A DNA stretch of 33,656 bases from JAQGMV01 sp050260255 (GTDB taxonomy: Bacteria; Pseudomonadota; Gammaproteobacteria; Burkholderiales; SG8-41). Shown piece after piece: positions 7,169 to 15,111 of the stretch; the stretch's first letter is position 1, and every line of letters begins with the position of its first letter. Location: positions 1-33,656 of the forward strand of contig JBLNBW010000105.1 of the NCBI GenBank assembly GCA_050260255.1. The letters are read 5' to 3'. A program made the position numbers and the translations under genes. The notes beneath the pieces were generated by a model. That model made no database searches and was not told the DNA's origin. It saw nothing but the letters and a program-made list of their open reading frames with translations.

Positions 7169-8245
7169 TCAATCTGTCGCGATCATCCCGTGCGCGGCAG
7201 CCTGGCGCGCGTCGAAGCGCCGGCGGACATCGTCATACTGCTGACCCCGTATGCCGCCCCGGACGGCGCGCGGCTCCACCGCGCGGTAAGCGACGCGCCA
7301 GCTCTCGGGCAGGCGCTCGCCGTCCGGTGTGGCGAGCCACAGGCGATACAGCAGGCGCTTGCGGTCCGGCGCGTCGTGGTCGATGAAATTAGTGCGCGAA
7401 TGCAGCGTGGTGTGGCTGTTCACGAGCTGCAGGTCGCCAGGGCGCAGGTACATCGTGTACGTGAGATCGGCGCGCCGGACGAGCGCATCGAAGCGTTCGA
7501 GCGCATCGCGCTGGCGTGCCGTGAGCCGCGGAACACCTTCGATCTGCTGCGCCGAGTTCACGCGATTGCGGTTCCATTTGGAAAAGAGCAGGTCGTCCTG
7601 CGTGTCGAAGATGGGATGGGGATACGACGGGCCTTCGTCCGGCGCTTGCTCCTGCTGGCGGCTGAAGTGTATCGGCTCGTGCAGCAGGTCCACGTCATCG
7701 GGATGCTCTTCGCGCATGCGGCCGTACGCGTACACCGAGCTCGTCACGAGGCTCATGCCCCCTTCGGCGGCGGCGTTGTAGCAGGTGAGCGCGACCACAT
7801 CGGCAGAGTCGGTATGGAAATCGAGCTCGGCGTTCGACGAATAGCCGCGGCCGCCTGCGCTGCGGTACTGCGTGCCTTCGTCGCGCACAGCGGAGAGATA
7901 CTGGCTGGACTTGCCTTGCGGACGCGCAACGCCCGCGTGCAGTCCTATCGCCCACGTGAGGAGTTCGAATTCCTGCTGATCGAGCTCGGCGCGCGGCAGG
8001 CCGTGCACCAGTGCGAGGCCCCGCCCGCGCTTGGTCTCATCGAACGCTTTTGCGAGGACAGACCACGCATCGCCGAAATCGAAATCCTCCCGGCGGTAAT
8101 CGAACAGCGTCTTGTGCGGATCGCGCGCCCTGCGGATTGCGGCGACCAGCTGTCGTTGCATGGACTCCTCCAGCGTGTAAATCCAACTCGTGTCGGCCTG
8201 CATCTCGGCGGCGCTCCACGCCGCGCGCGATTGGAGTGCTTTCAT
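7169..8245 (-). CDS. TauD/TfdA-family 2-oxoglutarate/Fe(II) dioxygenase (first of three)
   Basis: The 358-residue enzyme has the facial triad His144-x-Asp146 in LDFHTDSAD and distal His282 in TTLHSRTNF, with Arg301 of LLYRLWL as the likely 2-oxoglutarate anchor. Members couple decarboxylation of 2-oxoglutarate to hydroxylation of a small acidic substrate. At 358 residues it is longer than TauD (about 280), and its YLRPGDLQLVNSHTTLHSR segment resembles the butyrobetaine-hydroxylase-like branch. It follows the CaiB/BaiF gene on the same strand after 105 bases with no terminator between, so the two are probably co-transcribed and an acyl-CoA or acid intermediate may be shared. The substrate is unknown. 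Confidence 0.88.
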   Translation of the reverse strand: MKALQSRAAWSAAEMQADTSWIYTLEESMQRQLVAAIRRARDPHKTLFDYRREDFDFGDAWSVLAKAFDETKRGRGLALVHGLPRAELDQQEFELLTWAIGLHAGVARPQGKSSQYLSAVRDEGTQYRSAGGRGYSSNAELDFHTDSADVVALTCYNAAAEGGMSLVTSSVYAYGRMREEHPDDVDLLHEPIHFSRQQEQAPDEGPSYPHPIFDTQDDLLFSKWNRNRVNSAQQIEGVPRLTARQRDALERFDALVRRADLTYTMYLRPGDLQLVNSHTTLHSRTNFIDHDAPDRKRLLYRLWLATPDGERLPESWRVAYRAVEPRAVRGGIRGQQYDDVRRRFDARQAAAHGMIATD

Positions 8246-8350
8246 AGGTTGTCGGTCACGGTTAAGAAGTTGGGCGTAAGAAGCGAAGCGCGGAGGCTGG
8301 AGCGTTGCATCGGCTCGTTGTTGTCCTGGTTTCGCGCGTTGCCGGGTCTG

Positions 8351-9544
8351 TCAGCCAACTACGCCTTTTTTCTTCAGTGCTTCGATCTGCTCGTCGCTCA
8401 TGTGCAGCACGTCGCGCATCACTTCGCGCGTGTGCTGGCCGTGCGTCGGTGCCGGCGAGCGTACTTCCGCGGGTGTCTTCGACATGCGCACGGGGCTGCC
8501 CACACCGCGCACCTTGCCGACGGTCGGGTGGTCCATCTCTATAAACGGCTTGCGGGCGGCGACCTGAGGATGCTCGATAACCTGCGCGATGTTGTTGATC
8601 GCGCCGACGGGTATGTCGTTGGCGAGCAGCAAGGCTTCCCATTCCTCGTACGTCTTCGTCATGAACACCGCCTGCAGCTTCGGTATCAGCGTGTCGCGGT
8701 TGTTCATGCGGTCGGTGGTGGTCCTGTACAGCGGGTCGTCGGCGAGCTCCGGATGGCCTATCGTCGGGCAGAACTTCCGCCACAGCTTTTCGCCGGCGAT
8801 CGCCAGCGCGAGATCGCGGGTCTTGGTGTGGAACGTCTGGTACGGAACCACGACGGCGTACGCGGTGCCCATGGGGGCGGGCACTTTGCCGTCGACGAAA
8901 TAGTTCGCGAAAGACGTGCAGAGCAGCGAGAGCTGACCCTCGAGCATCGAGATGTCGACCTGCTGGCCTTCACCGGTCTTTTCCTTGTGGCGCAGGGCGA
9001 GCATGACGCCGTACGCGCAGTACATGCCCGCAGTGAGGTCGGCGATCGACACGCCGCAGCGCGTGCCCGTCGTGCCCGGTTCGCCGGTCACGCTGATCAT
9101 GCCGCTTTCCGCCTGCAGGATGAGATCGAGCGCAGCGCGATCCTTGTACGGGCCGTTTTGGCCGAAGCCGGAGATCGAGCAGTAGATGATGCCGGGATTG
9201 CGCTTCTTTGCTTCGTCGTAGCCCAGCCCCAGCTTCTCGAGCGCGCCGACGCGATAGTTTTCCAGCACCACGTCGCATTGCTCGACCAGCTTGAAGAAGA
9301 TCTCCTTGCCTTCCGGCTTCTTGAGATCGACCACGATGCCGCGCTTGTTGCGATGCAGGCTCACGAAGTACGAGGTCTCGCCGCCCGGTATCGGCACGCC
9401 CCAGCCGCGTGCGATGTCGCCGGCGCCGGGCGGCTCGAGCTTGATGACTTGCGCGCCGAAGTCGGCGAGCATGGTGGATGCGAATGGACCGGCGAGCGCG
9501 TGCGTGAGGTCCAGAATTTTGACGTCTTCGAGTGGCAGAGGCAT
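8351..9544 (-). CDS. CaiB/BaiF family (class III) CoA-transferase
   Basis: This 397-residue protein is full length for class III CoA-transferases, which move CoA between an acyl-CoA and a carboxylic acid through a covalent aspartyl intermediate. The N-terminal LDLTHALAGPFASTMLADFG and KLEPPGAGDIAR segments are typical; the catalytic aspartate is Asp140 in AALDLILQAESG. The IADLTAGMYCAYGVMLAL and GQQVDISMLEG segments complete the fold. It is the first gene of a probable two-gene unit with the TauD-like gene. The ATG at 9544 has no strong ribosome site, but the start agrees with the family. It may activate a dicarboxylate (succinyl-, formyl- or carnitine-type); the substrate cannot be read from sequence. 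Confidence 0.9.
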   Translation of the reverse strand: MPLPLEDVKILDLTHALAGPFASTMLADFGAQVIKLEPPGAGDIARGWGVPIPGGETSYFVSLHRNKRGIVVDLKKPEGKEIFFKLVEQCDVVLENYRVGALEKLGLGYDEAKKRNPGIIYCSISGFGQNGPYKDRAALDLILQAESGMISVTGEPGTTGTRCGVSIADLTAGMYCAYGVMLALRHKEKTGEGQQVDISMLEGQLSLLCTSFANYFVDGKVPAPMGTAYAVVVPYQTFHTKTRDLALAIAGEKLWRKFCPTIGHPELADDPLYRTTTDRMNNRDTLIPKLQAVFMTKTYEEWEALLLANDIPVGAINNIAQVIEHPQVAARKPFIEMDHPTVGKVRGVGSPVRMSKTPAEVRSPAPTHGQHTREVMRDVLHMSDEQIEALKKKGVVG

Positions 9545-9739
9545 GTCGGAGGCTGTGAAGGATGAGCGATATATGTATAGGGCCGTGCGGGACTGCGGCG
9601 CCCGTTATTCTAACCGGGATGGCGCGGTGTCCGCGCTTGGCGGCGCTTCGAGCGTTCCTCTGATGATGTCGGAGCGCCAACAGAAAACTCCGGGCTAGGT
9701 GCTCCGATGGTGCCAGCGCGGTGGATTTTCGGTAAACCG

Positions 9740-10633
9740 CTAGCGCACGCGCCGCATCTCGTCGAAGAACTCGTCCATCATGAATTCCTCGAGGCCGTCG
9801 TTATCGCGCGCTCGCGCCGACAGCGTGACATAGCGTCCCAGGCGCTTCGACTCCCAGAGAAAGTCGTTCTGCTCGTGTTCGCGAATGATGGCGATCATCT
9901 TGCGCACGATCGCGATGCGGATGTCCGGATTCGAGCCCTTGCGCACTTCGATCAGCTGAGCCGTGTTGCGGCGCGCCTCGCGATTCCATCCGTAAAAAAG
10001 GAATTCGGCGTAGTCGTACGCGACATGCTGAATGCTGAAGATGCCGCCACCGCGGTTCGGATCGTAGCCGAACGCCTGTGCGCGCCCGGGTGCGAGATTG
10101 GCGGCCGCGAGCCGGTTGGCGCGCGCGTTCGGATCTTCCGTGGGCGAGCTTTGCGGTTGTGCGTCGGGGAAGGCGAGCGACGGCTTGGGGTCGGTACGGG
10201 CGCGGCGACGCGCTTCGATATACGAGGAGAGATCGTCGGCCGGCGCGCGAGGGGCGGGACGCGTGGTCGGCGGTGCTGACGGCGTTTGCGGCGCCGGCTT
10301 GTCGAGCGCGATAACCGGTGGCGCGGCCGGTTTGCGAGGCCGCGGTACCGCTTTCGGCGCGCGTGGCGAAGCAGGAGGGGGGCGTTGCTCGAGCCGCGGC
10401 GGCGGCGTAGCAGGGCGCGGTGGCGGCGTCTGCACCGCGGGCGGCGGCAGTATCTGCACGGCGAGCGGACCGCGGCCTTCACCACGCTTGTCGCCTGCGG
10501 ACGACGGAAGCGACACGACAGGTTTCAACTCCCACAGCGCTAGCGTATGGAGCAGCATGGACACCGCAACCGCAAGCGTGATCGTGCGGATGTCGGCGCG
10601 TCGGAAGCGCAAATCGTCGAGCGTAGGGCTCAT
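9740..10633 (-). CDS. TonB-like proline-rich envelope protein
   Basis: The 297-residue product has one N-terminal membrane segment (about residues 17-34, ITLAVAVSMLLHTLALW), then a long proline-rich linker (about 60-150) and a charged C-terminal domain of about 120 residues (IFSIQHVAYDYAEFLFYGW ... RKMIAIIREHE ... FMMDEFFDEMRRVR). The layout is that of TonB or TonB-like proteins that span the periplasm. The C-terminal domain lacks the usual TonB YP motif and resembles proteins annotated only as hypothetical or energy-transducer-like. No exbB/exbD lie nearby. The ATG at 10633 is chosen because it starts just before the membrane segment; no strong ribosome site is seen. Confidence 0.7.
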   Translation of the reverse strand: MSPTLDDLRFRRADIRTITLAVAVSMLLHTLALWELKPVVSLPSSAGDKRGEGRGPLAVQILPPPAVQTPPPRPATPPPRLEQRPPPASPRAPKAVPRPRKPAAPPVIALDKPAPQTPSAPPTTRPAPRAPADDLSSYIEARRRARTDPKPSLAFPDAQPQSSPTEDPNARANRLAAANLAPGRAQAFGYDPNRGGGIFSIQHVAYDYAEFLFYGWNREARRNTAQLIEVRKGSNPDIRIAIVRKMIAIIREHEQNDFLWESKRLGRYVTLSARARDNDGLEEFMMDEFFDEMRRVR

Positions 10634-10750
10634 CGGTGACGCAATGTGCCGGTGTCGGGGCGGGGTTGCAAGGCGACCGGTCGCCGGAAAGATGAAGTCT
10701 CGCCCTTGTAGAGCAGCGCGTGCAGGCTTGGTTCCCGCCCGGCGCCGGCA

Positions 10751-10788
10751 AAAAAAAAGCGCAACCGCTTGGCTGCGCTTAAGTTCCA
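10751..10788 (-). terminator. Rho-independent terminator with no assigned gene
   Basis: On the minus strand AAGCGCA pairs with TGCGCTT (plus-strand arms about 10759-10765 and 10774-10780, extendable by further bases) and is followed by a run of nine T. The TonB-like gene starts downstream of it, so it must end some other transcript arising above about 10800. Confidence 0.6.
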
Positions 10789-10870
10789 CCAAAGGAGGAG
10801 GTTTTGGAGGATATGCCGACTCGGTGAGAGCCGGCACGACGACAGTGTCGCCGTTATGGCGCGCCTTCAC

Positions 10871-10896
10871 AACCGAGAAGAGTTGAACTCTCGGTT
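10871..10896. repeat. Perfect inverted repeat (eight-base arms)
   Basis: AACCGAGA (10871-10878) and TCTCGGTT (10889-10896) enclose ten bases. It lies about 90 bases ahead of the minus-strand terminator and could be the 5' stem of a small RNA. Confidence 0.45.
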
Positions 10897-11159
10897 TAGC
10901 ATTCCTTGGTCGACGCTATATGCCGTGACGCCGCCGAGGAGGCGCCATTACACAACCGTTAACGTCATGATTCCGTCTCGTAAACGCCGTGGCGTGCTTT
11001 TTTCCTTGCGCACGCTGGCAAAGCAGTCGTGCATGCGAAAAAACTCATTCGACGAGCGCGGCTGCACATCATACCCGACGTACCAGATAGCGGTCGCGCC
11101 GCATTATGCAGGTGCGATGTTTCCGTACTGTCGCGCACAGCCATGCCATCAGGGGCGCG

Positions 11160-12230
11160 ATGACCGCAATCCGTAAAGGGCAGTATCCGGGCGCGTTGTC
11201 CCGCGACCAGTTCAGCGAGCAGTTCCAGCGCGCCTACCTGGACCCCGCTTACGACGTGGAGCGCGCCGCTATTGCGCGCCTCGAGGCGATTGCGTGGGAC
11301 GCATACTGCAAGGGACGCAAGTCGCCGCTGCACGAGAAGGCCGGCCCGGAGTTCGCCGACCCCGATTACGACATGTCCACCGAGTGGCGCCGGACACGCG
11401 ACAAGCTGCGGGCGGCGGAAGCGCGGCAGAAAAACCCCGCGACGCGATCGCGCGTGCTGCTGATCGTGGGCGCCTCCCGCAACGACGGCACCTGTCCGGG
11501 CGAGATGTCGAAGACGTTCCGGCTGATGCGAATCGCGCGCGAAGTGGTCGACGCCGCCGGCATCGAAAGCGATGTCCTCGACTTGAGCAACCTCGTGTCC
11601 GACTACAAGCGGCGCATTTTCCCGTGCAAGGGTTGCGTATCGACCGCGATGCCGCTATGCCACTGGCCCTGCAGCTGCTATCCCAATCACGCGCTCGGCC
11701 AGACGGGCGACTGGATGGCCGAAATCTACGAGCAGTGGGTCGCCGCGCATGGCGTGCTGATTCTGACGCCGGTGTACTGGTACCAGGTCGCGAGCCCGCT
11801 GAAGCTCATGATCGACCGCCTGGTGTGCGCGGACGGCGGCAATCCGGATCTCTCATCGACTTCGGGCAAGGACGCAAAGAAGGCCAAGGCGCTGGAGCTC
11901 GCCGGCTGGCCTTATCCCAAGCATCTCGGCGGACGCACGTACGGCGTCGTCGTTCATGGCGATGTGGCTGGCATCGAAGCCGTGCGCCGCGCGCTATGCG
12001 ACTGGCTCGACTGGATGGGCCTCGTGGACGCCGGATCCCAGGCCCGGCTCGATCGCTATATCGGCTATTACGAGCCGTATGCGACGAGTCACGATGCGCT
12101 CGATGCGGACACGGCGGTGCAGGAAGAAGTGCGCAACGTGGCGCGCGCTCTCGTCGAGGCGGTCCGCCAGCTGCGCGCCGGGCGCCTCTCCAGGCCGGAC
12201 GCGGGACTCAGGCGGTCGCGCCCGAAGTAA
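11160..12230 (+). CDS. Flavodoxin-fold NAD(P)H-dependent reductase with a five-cysteine cluster
   Basis: Residues 98-290 form a flavodoxin-like FMN domain of the NADPH-dependent FMN reductase/iron-sulfur flavoprotein type: VLLIVGASRNDGTC at 99-112 (phosphate loop) and LILTPVYWYQVASPLKLMID at about 200-219. A 97-residue N-terminal extension precedes it (LDPAYDVERAAIARLEAIAW and later EWRRTRDKLRAAEARQ), probably helical. Cys156, 159, 167, 171 and 173 lie within 18 residues at the place where iron-sulfur flavoproteins bind a 4Fe-4S cluster. The ATG at 11160 follows AGGGG. It is followed on the same strand after 112 bases by a TauD-like gene. A redox role is likely; the substrate is unknown. Confidence 0.8.
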   Translation: MTAIRKGQYPGALSRDQFSEQFQRAYLDPAYDVERAAIARLEAIAWDAYCKGRKSPLHEKAGPEFADPDYDMSTEWRRTRDKLRAAEARQKNPATRSRVLLIVGASRNDGTCPGEMSKTFRLMRIAREVVDAAGIESDVLDLSNLVSDYKRRIFPCKGCVSTAMPLCHWPCSCYPNHALGQTGDWMAEIYEQWVAAHGVLILTPVYWYQVASPLKLMIDRLVCADGGNPDLSSTSGKDAKKAKALELAGWPYPKHLGGRTYGVVVHGDVAGIEAVRRALCDWLDWMGLVDAGSQARLDRYIGYYEPYATSHDALDADTAVQEEVRNVARALVEAVRQLRAGRLSRPDAGLRRSRPK

Positions 12231-12245
12231 GCGGGCCGAAGCGAA

Positions 12246-12267
12246 CGCCGGCGCTCGTTTGCCGGCG
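12246..12267. repeat. Intergenic stem-loop (seven-base stem)
   Basis: CGCCGGC (12246-12252) and GCCGGCG (12261-12267) enclose an eight-base loop just after the reductase stop. No T-run follows, so termination is doubtful and read-through into the next gene is possible. Confidence 0.4.
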
Positions 12268-12342
12268 ACGGAAGCACTGTGCTAATTTCCTGCGCCTGGC
12301 GCCGCTGCGGGCGCGACGGTTCACACGGTAAGGGAGAGCGAC

Positions 12343-13218
12343 GTGGAGTTGACGTTTCGCCGGCTGCATCCGCACATCGGCGCTGAAGTTGGCGCGATCG
12401 ATTTGCGGCAGGTTCACGACCGCGACACGCTCGACCGACTGCGCGCCGGCATGGACGAGTACGCGGTGCTCGTGTTCCGTGACCAGCAGTTCACCGATCA
12501 GGATCAACTGCAGTTCGCGCAGCGCTTCGATGGCGTCCTGCATTCGAAGACCGGCATCTCGGCGCTCGGCAAGAACCGGCTGGGCGACGAGGCCCTCTCG
12601 GACATTTCGAACGTCGACGAGCAGGGTGGAATACGCAAAGCCGAAGACCGGCGCCGCATGTATTCACTGGCCAATCGCCTGTGGCACACCGATGCGTCGT
12701 TCCAGAATCCACCAGGCCGCTACTCCATGCTGTCCGCGCGGGTCATACCGCCGGTGGCGGCGGATACGGAGTTTGCCGACATGCGGGCGGCGTACGACGC
12801 GCTCGATCCCGCGCTCTGCCGCCAGCTCGAAGGCCTGCACATCCATCATTCCATCGCTTACTCGCGTCAGACCCTCGGATTCGAGTTCGAACAGGAAGAG
12901 CTCGATCAACTCAAGGGCGCGGTACACCCGGCGGTGCGCACCAATCCACGCACCGGGCGCCGGTCGCTATACATCGCGTCCCACGCGACACGCATCGTCG
13001 AGTGGCCGGTGGCCGAAGGCCGTCTGATGTTGCGCGACCTGATGGACCATGCGACACAGCGTCGGTTCGTTTATGCGCATGCGTGGCGTGCCGGCGATCT
13101 CGTCATCTGGGACAACCTCGCCACGATGCATCGCGCACGGCCGTTCGACGACAGCAAGTACCGCCGCGAGCTGCGTCGCGTCACCACGCTCGATGTGGAC
13201 CTGCCGGCGAGCGCCTGA
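12343..13218 (+). CDS. TauD/TfdA-family 2-oxoglutarate/Fe(II) dioxygenase (second of three)
   Basis: At 291 residues it is close to the length of TfdA and TauD. The iron ligands are His115 and Asp117 in LWHTDASFQ and His263 in ATMHRARPF; the arginines at 278-279 before VTTLDVD would bind 2-oxoglutarate. The N-terminal RRLHPHIGAEVGAIDLRQV is the usual family opening. The GTG start at 12343 has AGGGAG seven bases upstream, and there is no better start. TfdA-branch enzymes attack aryloxyacetates; TauD attacks taurine; the N-terminal resemblance favours the TfdA side, but the substrate is inferred only loosely. Its end converges on a TctC receptor gene nine bases away. Confidence 0.9.
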   Translation: MELTFRRLHPHIGAEVGAIDLRQVHDRDTLDRLRAGMDEYAVLVFRDQQFTDQDQLQFAQRFDGVLHSKTGISALGKNRLGDEALSDISNVDEQGGIRKAEDRRRMYSLANRLWHTDASFQNPPGRYSMLSARVIPPVAADTEFADMRAAYDALDPALCRQLEGLHIHHSIAYSRQTLGFEFEQEELDQLKGAVHPAVRTNPRTGRRSLYIASHATRIVEWPVAEGRLMLRDLMDHATQRRFVYAHAWRAGDLVIWDNLATMHRARPFDDSKYRRELRRVTTLDVDLPASA

Positions 13219-13227
13219 CCGCCGCGA

Positions 13228-14214
13228 TCATTTCCCCGGCGTAATGCCGCTCGCCTTGATGGTCTTGCGCCACTTCTCGACTTCCGCGCGCAGGTAGGCG
13301 CCGAACTGAGCCGCCGTGCCGCCCGACGGTGTCGCGCCATCGGTGGCCATTCTCTCCGCAACGTCGGGCAGCTTGAGAATGCGATTGATCTCGCGGTTGT
13401 ACTTGTCGATGATCGCTGCCGGGACGGCTGCCGGCGCTGCGAGCCCGTACCAGGACTCGACCGCATAGCCTTTGACGCCGGCCTCCTGCATCGTCGGGAT
13501 CTGCGGCACGGCTGGCGAACGCTTGGCCGTCGTGACGGCGAGCAGGCGCAGGCGCCCGGCATCGATCAGCTGGTTGGATTGATTGAGGCTCGTGAACATC
13601 ATATCCACATTGCCGGCGACAACGTCCATCATCGCGATCGCGCCGCCCTTGTACGGCACGTGATTGATTTTGATGTTCGCCAGACTCGCGAAGAGCTCCG
13701 CCGACAGATGCACGAGCCCGCCGACGCCGGACGAGCCGAACGCGATGCCGTTCGGCTTCGCTTTCGCGAGCGCGATGAGCTCGCCGACCGACTTGGCCGG
13801 CACGCGGGGATTGACGACCAGCACGTACGGCTGCACGGCAAGCAGCGAGATGGGCGCGAAATCGCGCTGCAGATCGTAGGGCTGCTTCACGCCTTGCAGC
13901 GACACGTTTACCGAATGGCTCGCCGTGAACATGCAGATGGTGTAGCCGTCGGGCGCGGACTTGGCGACGAGATCGGCGCCGATGATGCCGTTCGCGCCTG
14001 CGCGGTTGTCCACGATCACCTGCTGTCCCCACGCTTCGGTGAGCTTCTGCGCGACCATGCGGCCGACGATGTCCGTGCCGCCGCCCGGCGAGAACGGAAT
14101 CACCAGACGCACAACGCGCGATGGAAAGGACGCGGCGTCCTGCGCCCGGGCCGTCGTCGCTGCTGAAGCGAGTGCGATGCAGGCGAGCGCGCACGCTCGA
14201 TTGAACCGATTCAT
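13228..14214 (-). CDS. Tripartite tricarboxylate transporter receptor (TctC/Bug family), first of two
   Basis: This 328-residue periplasmic binding protein begins with a Sec signal peptide (cleavage near residue 24 after TTARA). Mature landmarks of the Bug fold are VVRLVIPFSPGGGTDIVGR, VIVDNRAGANGIIGADLVAK with DGYTICMFT, the INHVPYKGG loop and PTMQEAGVKGYAVESWYG. Bug proteins capture carboxylates, often aromatic or di-acids, and may hand them to a TctA/TctB membrane pair, but no tctA or tctB is here. The ATG at 14214 is preceded by GAGGAG (minus strand) at good distance. It is divergent from the DUF4336-like gene. Confidence 0.93.
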   Translation of the reverse strand: MNRFNRACALACIALASAATTARAQDAASFPSRVVRLVIPFSPGGGTDIVGRMVAQKLTEAWGQQVIVDNRAGANGIIGADLVAKSAPDGYTICMFTASHSVNVSLQGVKQPYDLQRDFAPISLLAVQPYVLVVNPRVPAKSVGELIALAKAKPNGIAFGSSGVGGLVHLSAELFASLANIKINHVPYKGGAIAMMDVVAGNVDMMFTSLNQSNQLIDAGRLRLLAVTTAKRSPAVPQIPTMQEAGVKGYAVESWYGLAAPAAVPAAIIDKYNREINRILKLPDVAERMATDGATPSGGTAAQFGAYLRAEVEKWRKTIKASGITPGK

Positions 14215-14394
14215 GTGTTTTCTCCTCGCGGATGACAGTGCGTCATCGCGTGCCTATTATGGATACGCGTTGCCGTGGCGGGCGCAACTCGTGCGCGCAT
14301 GGCGGACGCGGGGCAGGCCGAATACTAGGTGAGGGCGCGCGGTCTCGCAACAAACTGTCCGCACTATGGCTCAAAGTTCGAGGGAGTTTTCGCC

Positions 14395-15102
14395 ATGCAA
14401 TCCACCGCAAGCGGATGGAAAGTATTCGACGCTGAAATGCCCGTCATGACTTGCGAGTACCGCTTCGGGCCCGGCACGTCGACCGCACTTGCCGTGGGCG
14501 GCGCACGCGGCGTGATGGTCGTCAGTCCGCCGTATCATCCCGACGATGCGCTGTTCGACGCGCTCGCGCCTTACGGCCCGGTCGTGGCGCTGATCGCGTC
14601 CAACGCGTTTCACCACCTTGGCCTGCCGGAATGGAAGCGCCGTTTTCCGGAAGCGCCGGTGTACGCGCCGGCGCAGGCGATCGCACGCGTGGAACGCAAG
14701 ACGAAGATAACCGGCATTCGGCCGCTCGCCGACGCAGCGGGCATTGCGGGCCGCGACGTCGAATTGATCGACATGCCGCACTACAAGACGGGCGAGCTGC
14801 TGGTGCGCATCAAAAGCTCGCGGGGACTGGCCTGGTACGTGACCGATTTCATGATGAACATGCCCGAGCTGCCTCGAAATCCGATCGGCCGGCTCATGTT
14901 CAAGCTCACCAACAGCGCTCCAGGGCTCAAGTTCAACAACCTCGTCCCGCTGTTCATGGTGAAGGACAAGGCCGCGCTCAAGCACTGGCTCGCGCAGGAG
15001 TTCGACAAGGCGCCACCGCAGTGGATCATTGCGGCGCACGGCGACATCGCGGACGTCGGCGCAGACAGGAATGCGGTGCGCGCGTTGTTCGCTACGCGTT
15101 GA
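14395..15102 (+). CDS. DUF4336-like protein (metallo-beta-lactamase-like fold)
   Basis: The 235-residue protein resembles the DUF4336 family, whose members look like metallo-beta-lactamase-fold proteins. Visible are an opening beta region (GTSTALAVGGARGVMVVSPP), the SNAFHHLGLPEWKRRFP helix with a His-His pair, an ELIDMPHYKTGELLV strand pair and IIAAHGDIADVG near the end. The full HxHxDH zinc motif is not evident, so hydrolase activity is uncertain. The ATG at 14395 has AGGGAG nine bases upstream; an upstream in-frame ATG at 14329 is less likely. No signal peptide or membrane segment is seen. It ends nine bases from the opposing TVP38 gene. Confidence 0.7.
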   Translation: MQSTASGWKVFDAEMPVMTCEYRFGPGTSTALAVGGARGVMVVSPPYHPDDALFDALAPYGPVVALIASNAFHHLGLPEWKRRFPEAPVYAPAQAIARVERKTKITGIRPLADAAGIAGRDVELIDMPHYKTGELLVRIKSSRGLAWYVTDFMMNMPELPRNPIGRLMFKLTNSAPGLKFNNLVPLFMVKDKAALKHWLAQEFDKAPPQWIIAAHGDIADVGADRNAVRALFATR

Positions 15103-15111
15103 CCGGGCTCG

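Larger units (their letters stand above)
10634..11159. other. Gene-free stretch with an unassigned minus-strand terminator and a stem-loop
   Basis: No convincing protein gene is visible. It holds a strong terminator-like structure at 10751-10788 that no gene upstream of it explains, and a perfect eight-base stem at 10871-10896 (AACCGAGA with TCTCGGTT). A purine-rich AAAGGAGGAGG at 10791-10801 followed by GGAGGATATG looks like ribosome sites on the plus strand, but the frame stops after four codons. The last bases before 11160 carry the AGGGG ribosome site of the next gene. Confidence 0.5.

Noticed and set aside
7124..9565. An 813-codon open frame on the plus strand.
   Set aside because: It runs antisense through the TauD-like and CoA-transferase genes, which have full family motifs on the minus strand; long antisense frames are common in high-GC DNA.
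10791..10826. Two strong ribosome-site-like purine runs on the plus strand before ATG at 10813.
   Set aside because: The frame stops after four codons; a leader peptide is conceivable but no regulated gene follows closely.
10634..10870. Upstream in-frame extension of the TonB-like gene to a start at 10870.
   Set aside because: It would run through the terminator at 10751-10788 and places the membrane anchor far from the N-terminus; composition of this part is not convincing.
10871..10896. T-arm-like sequence (AGAGTTCAACTCT) suggesting a tRNA on the minus strand.
   Set aside because: No acceptor, D or anticodon arms can be formed around it; the bases are better explained by a simple hairpin.
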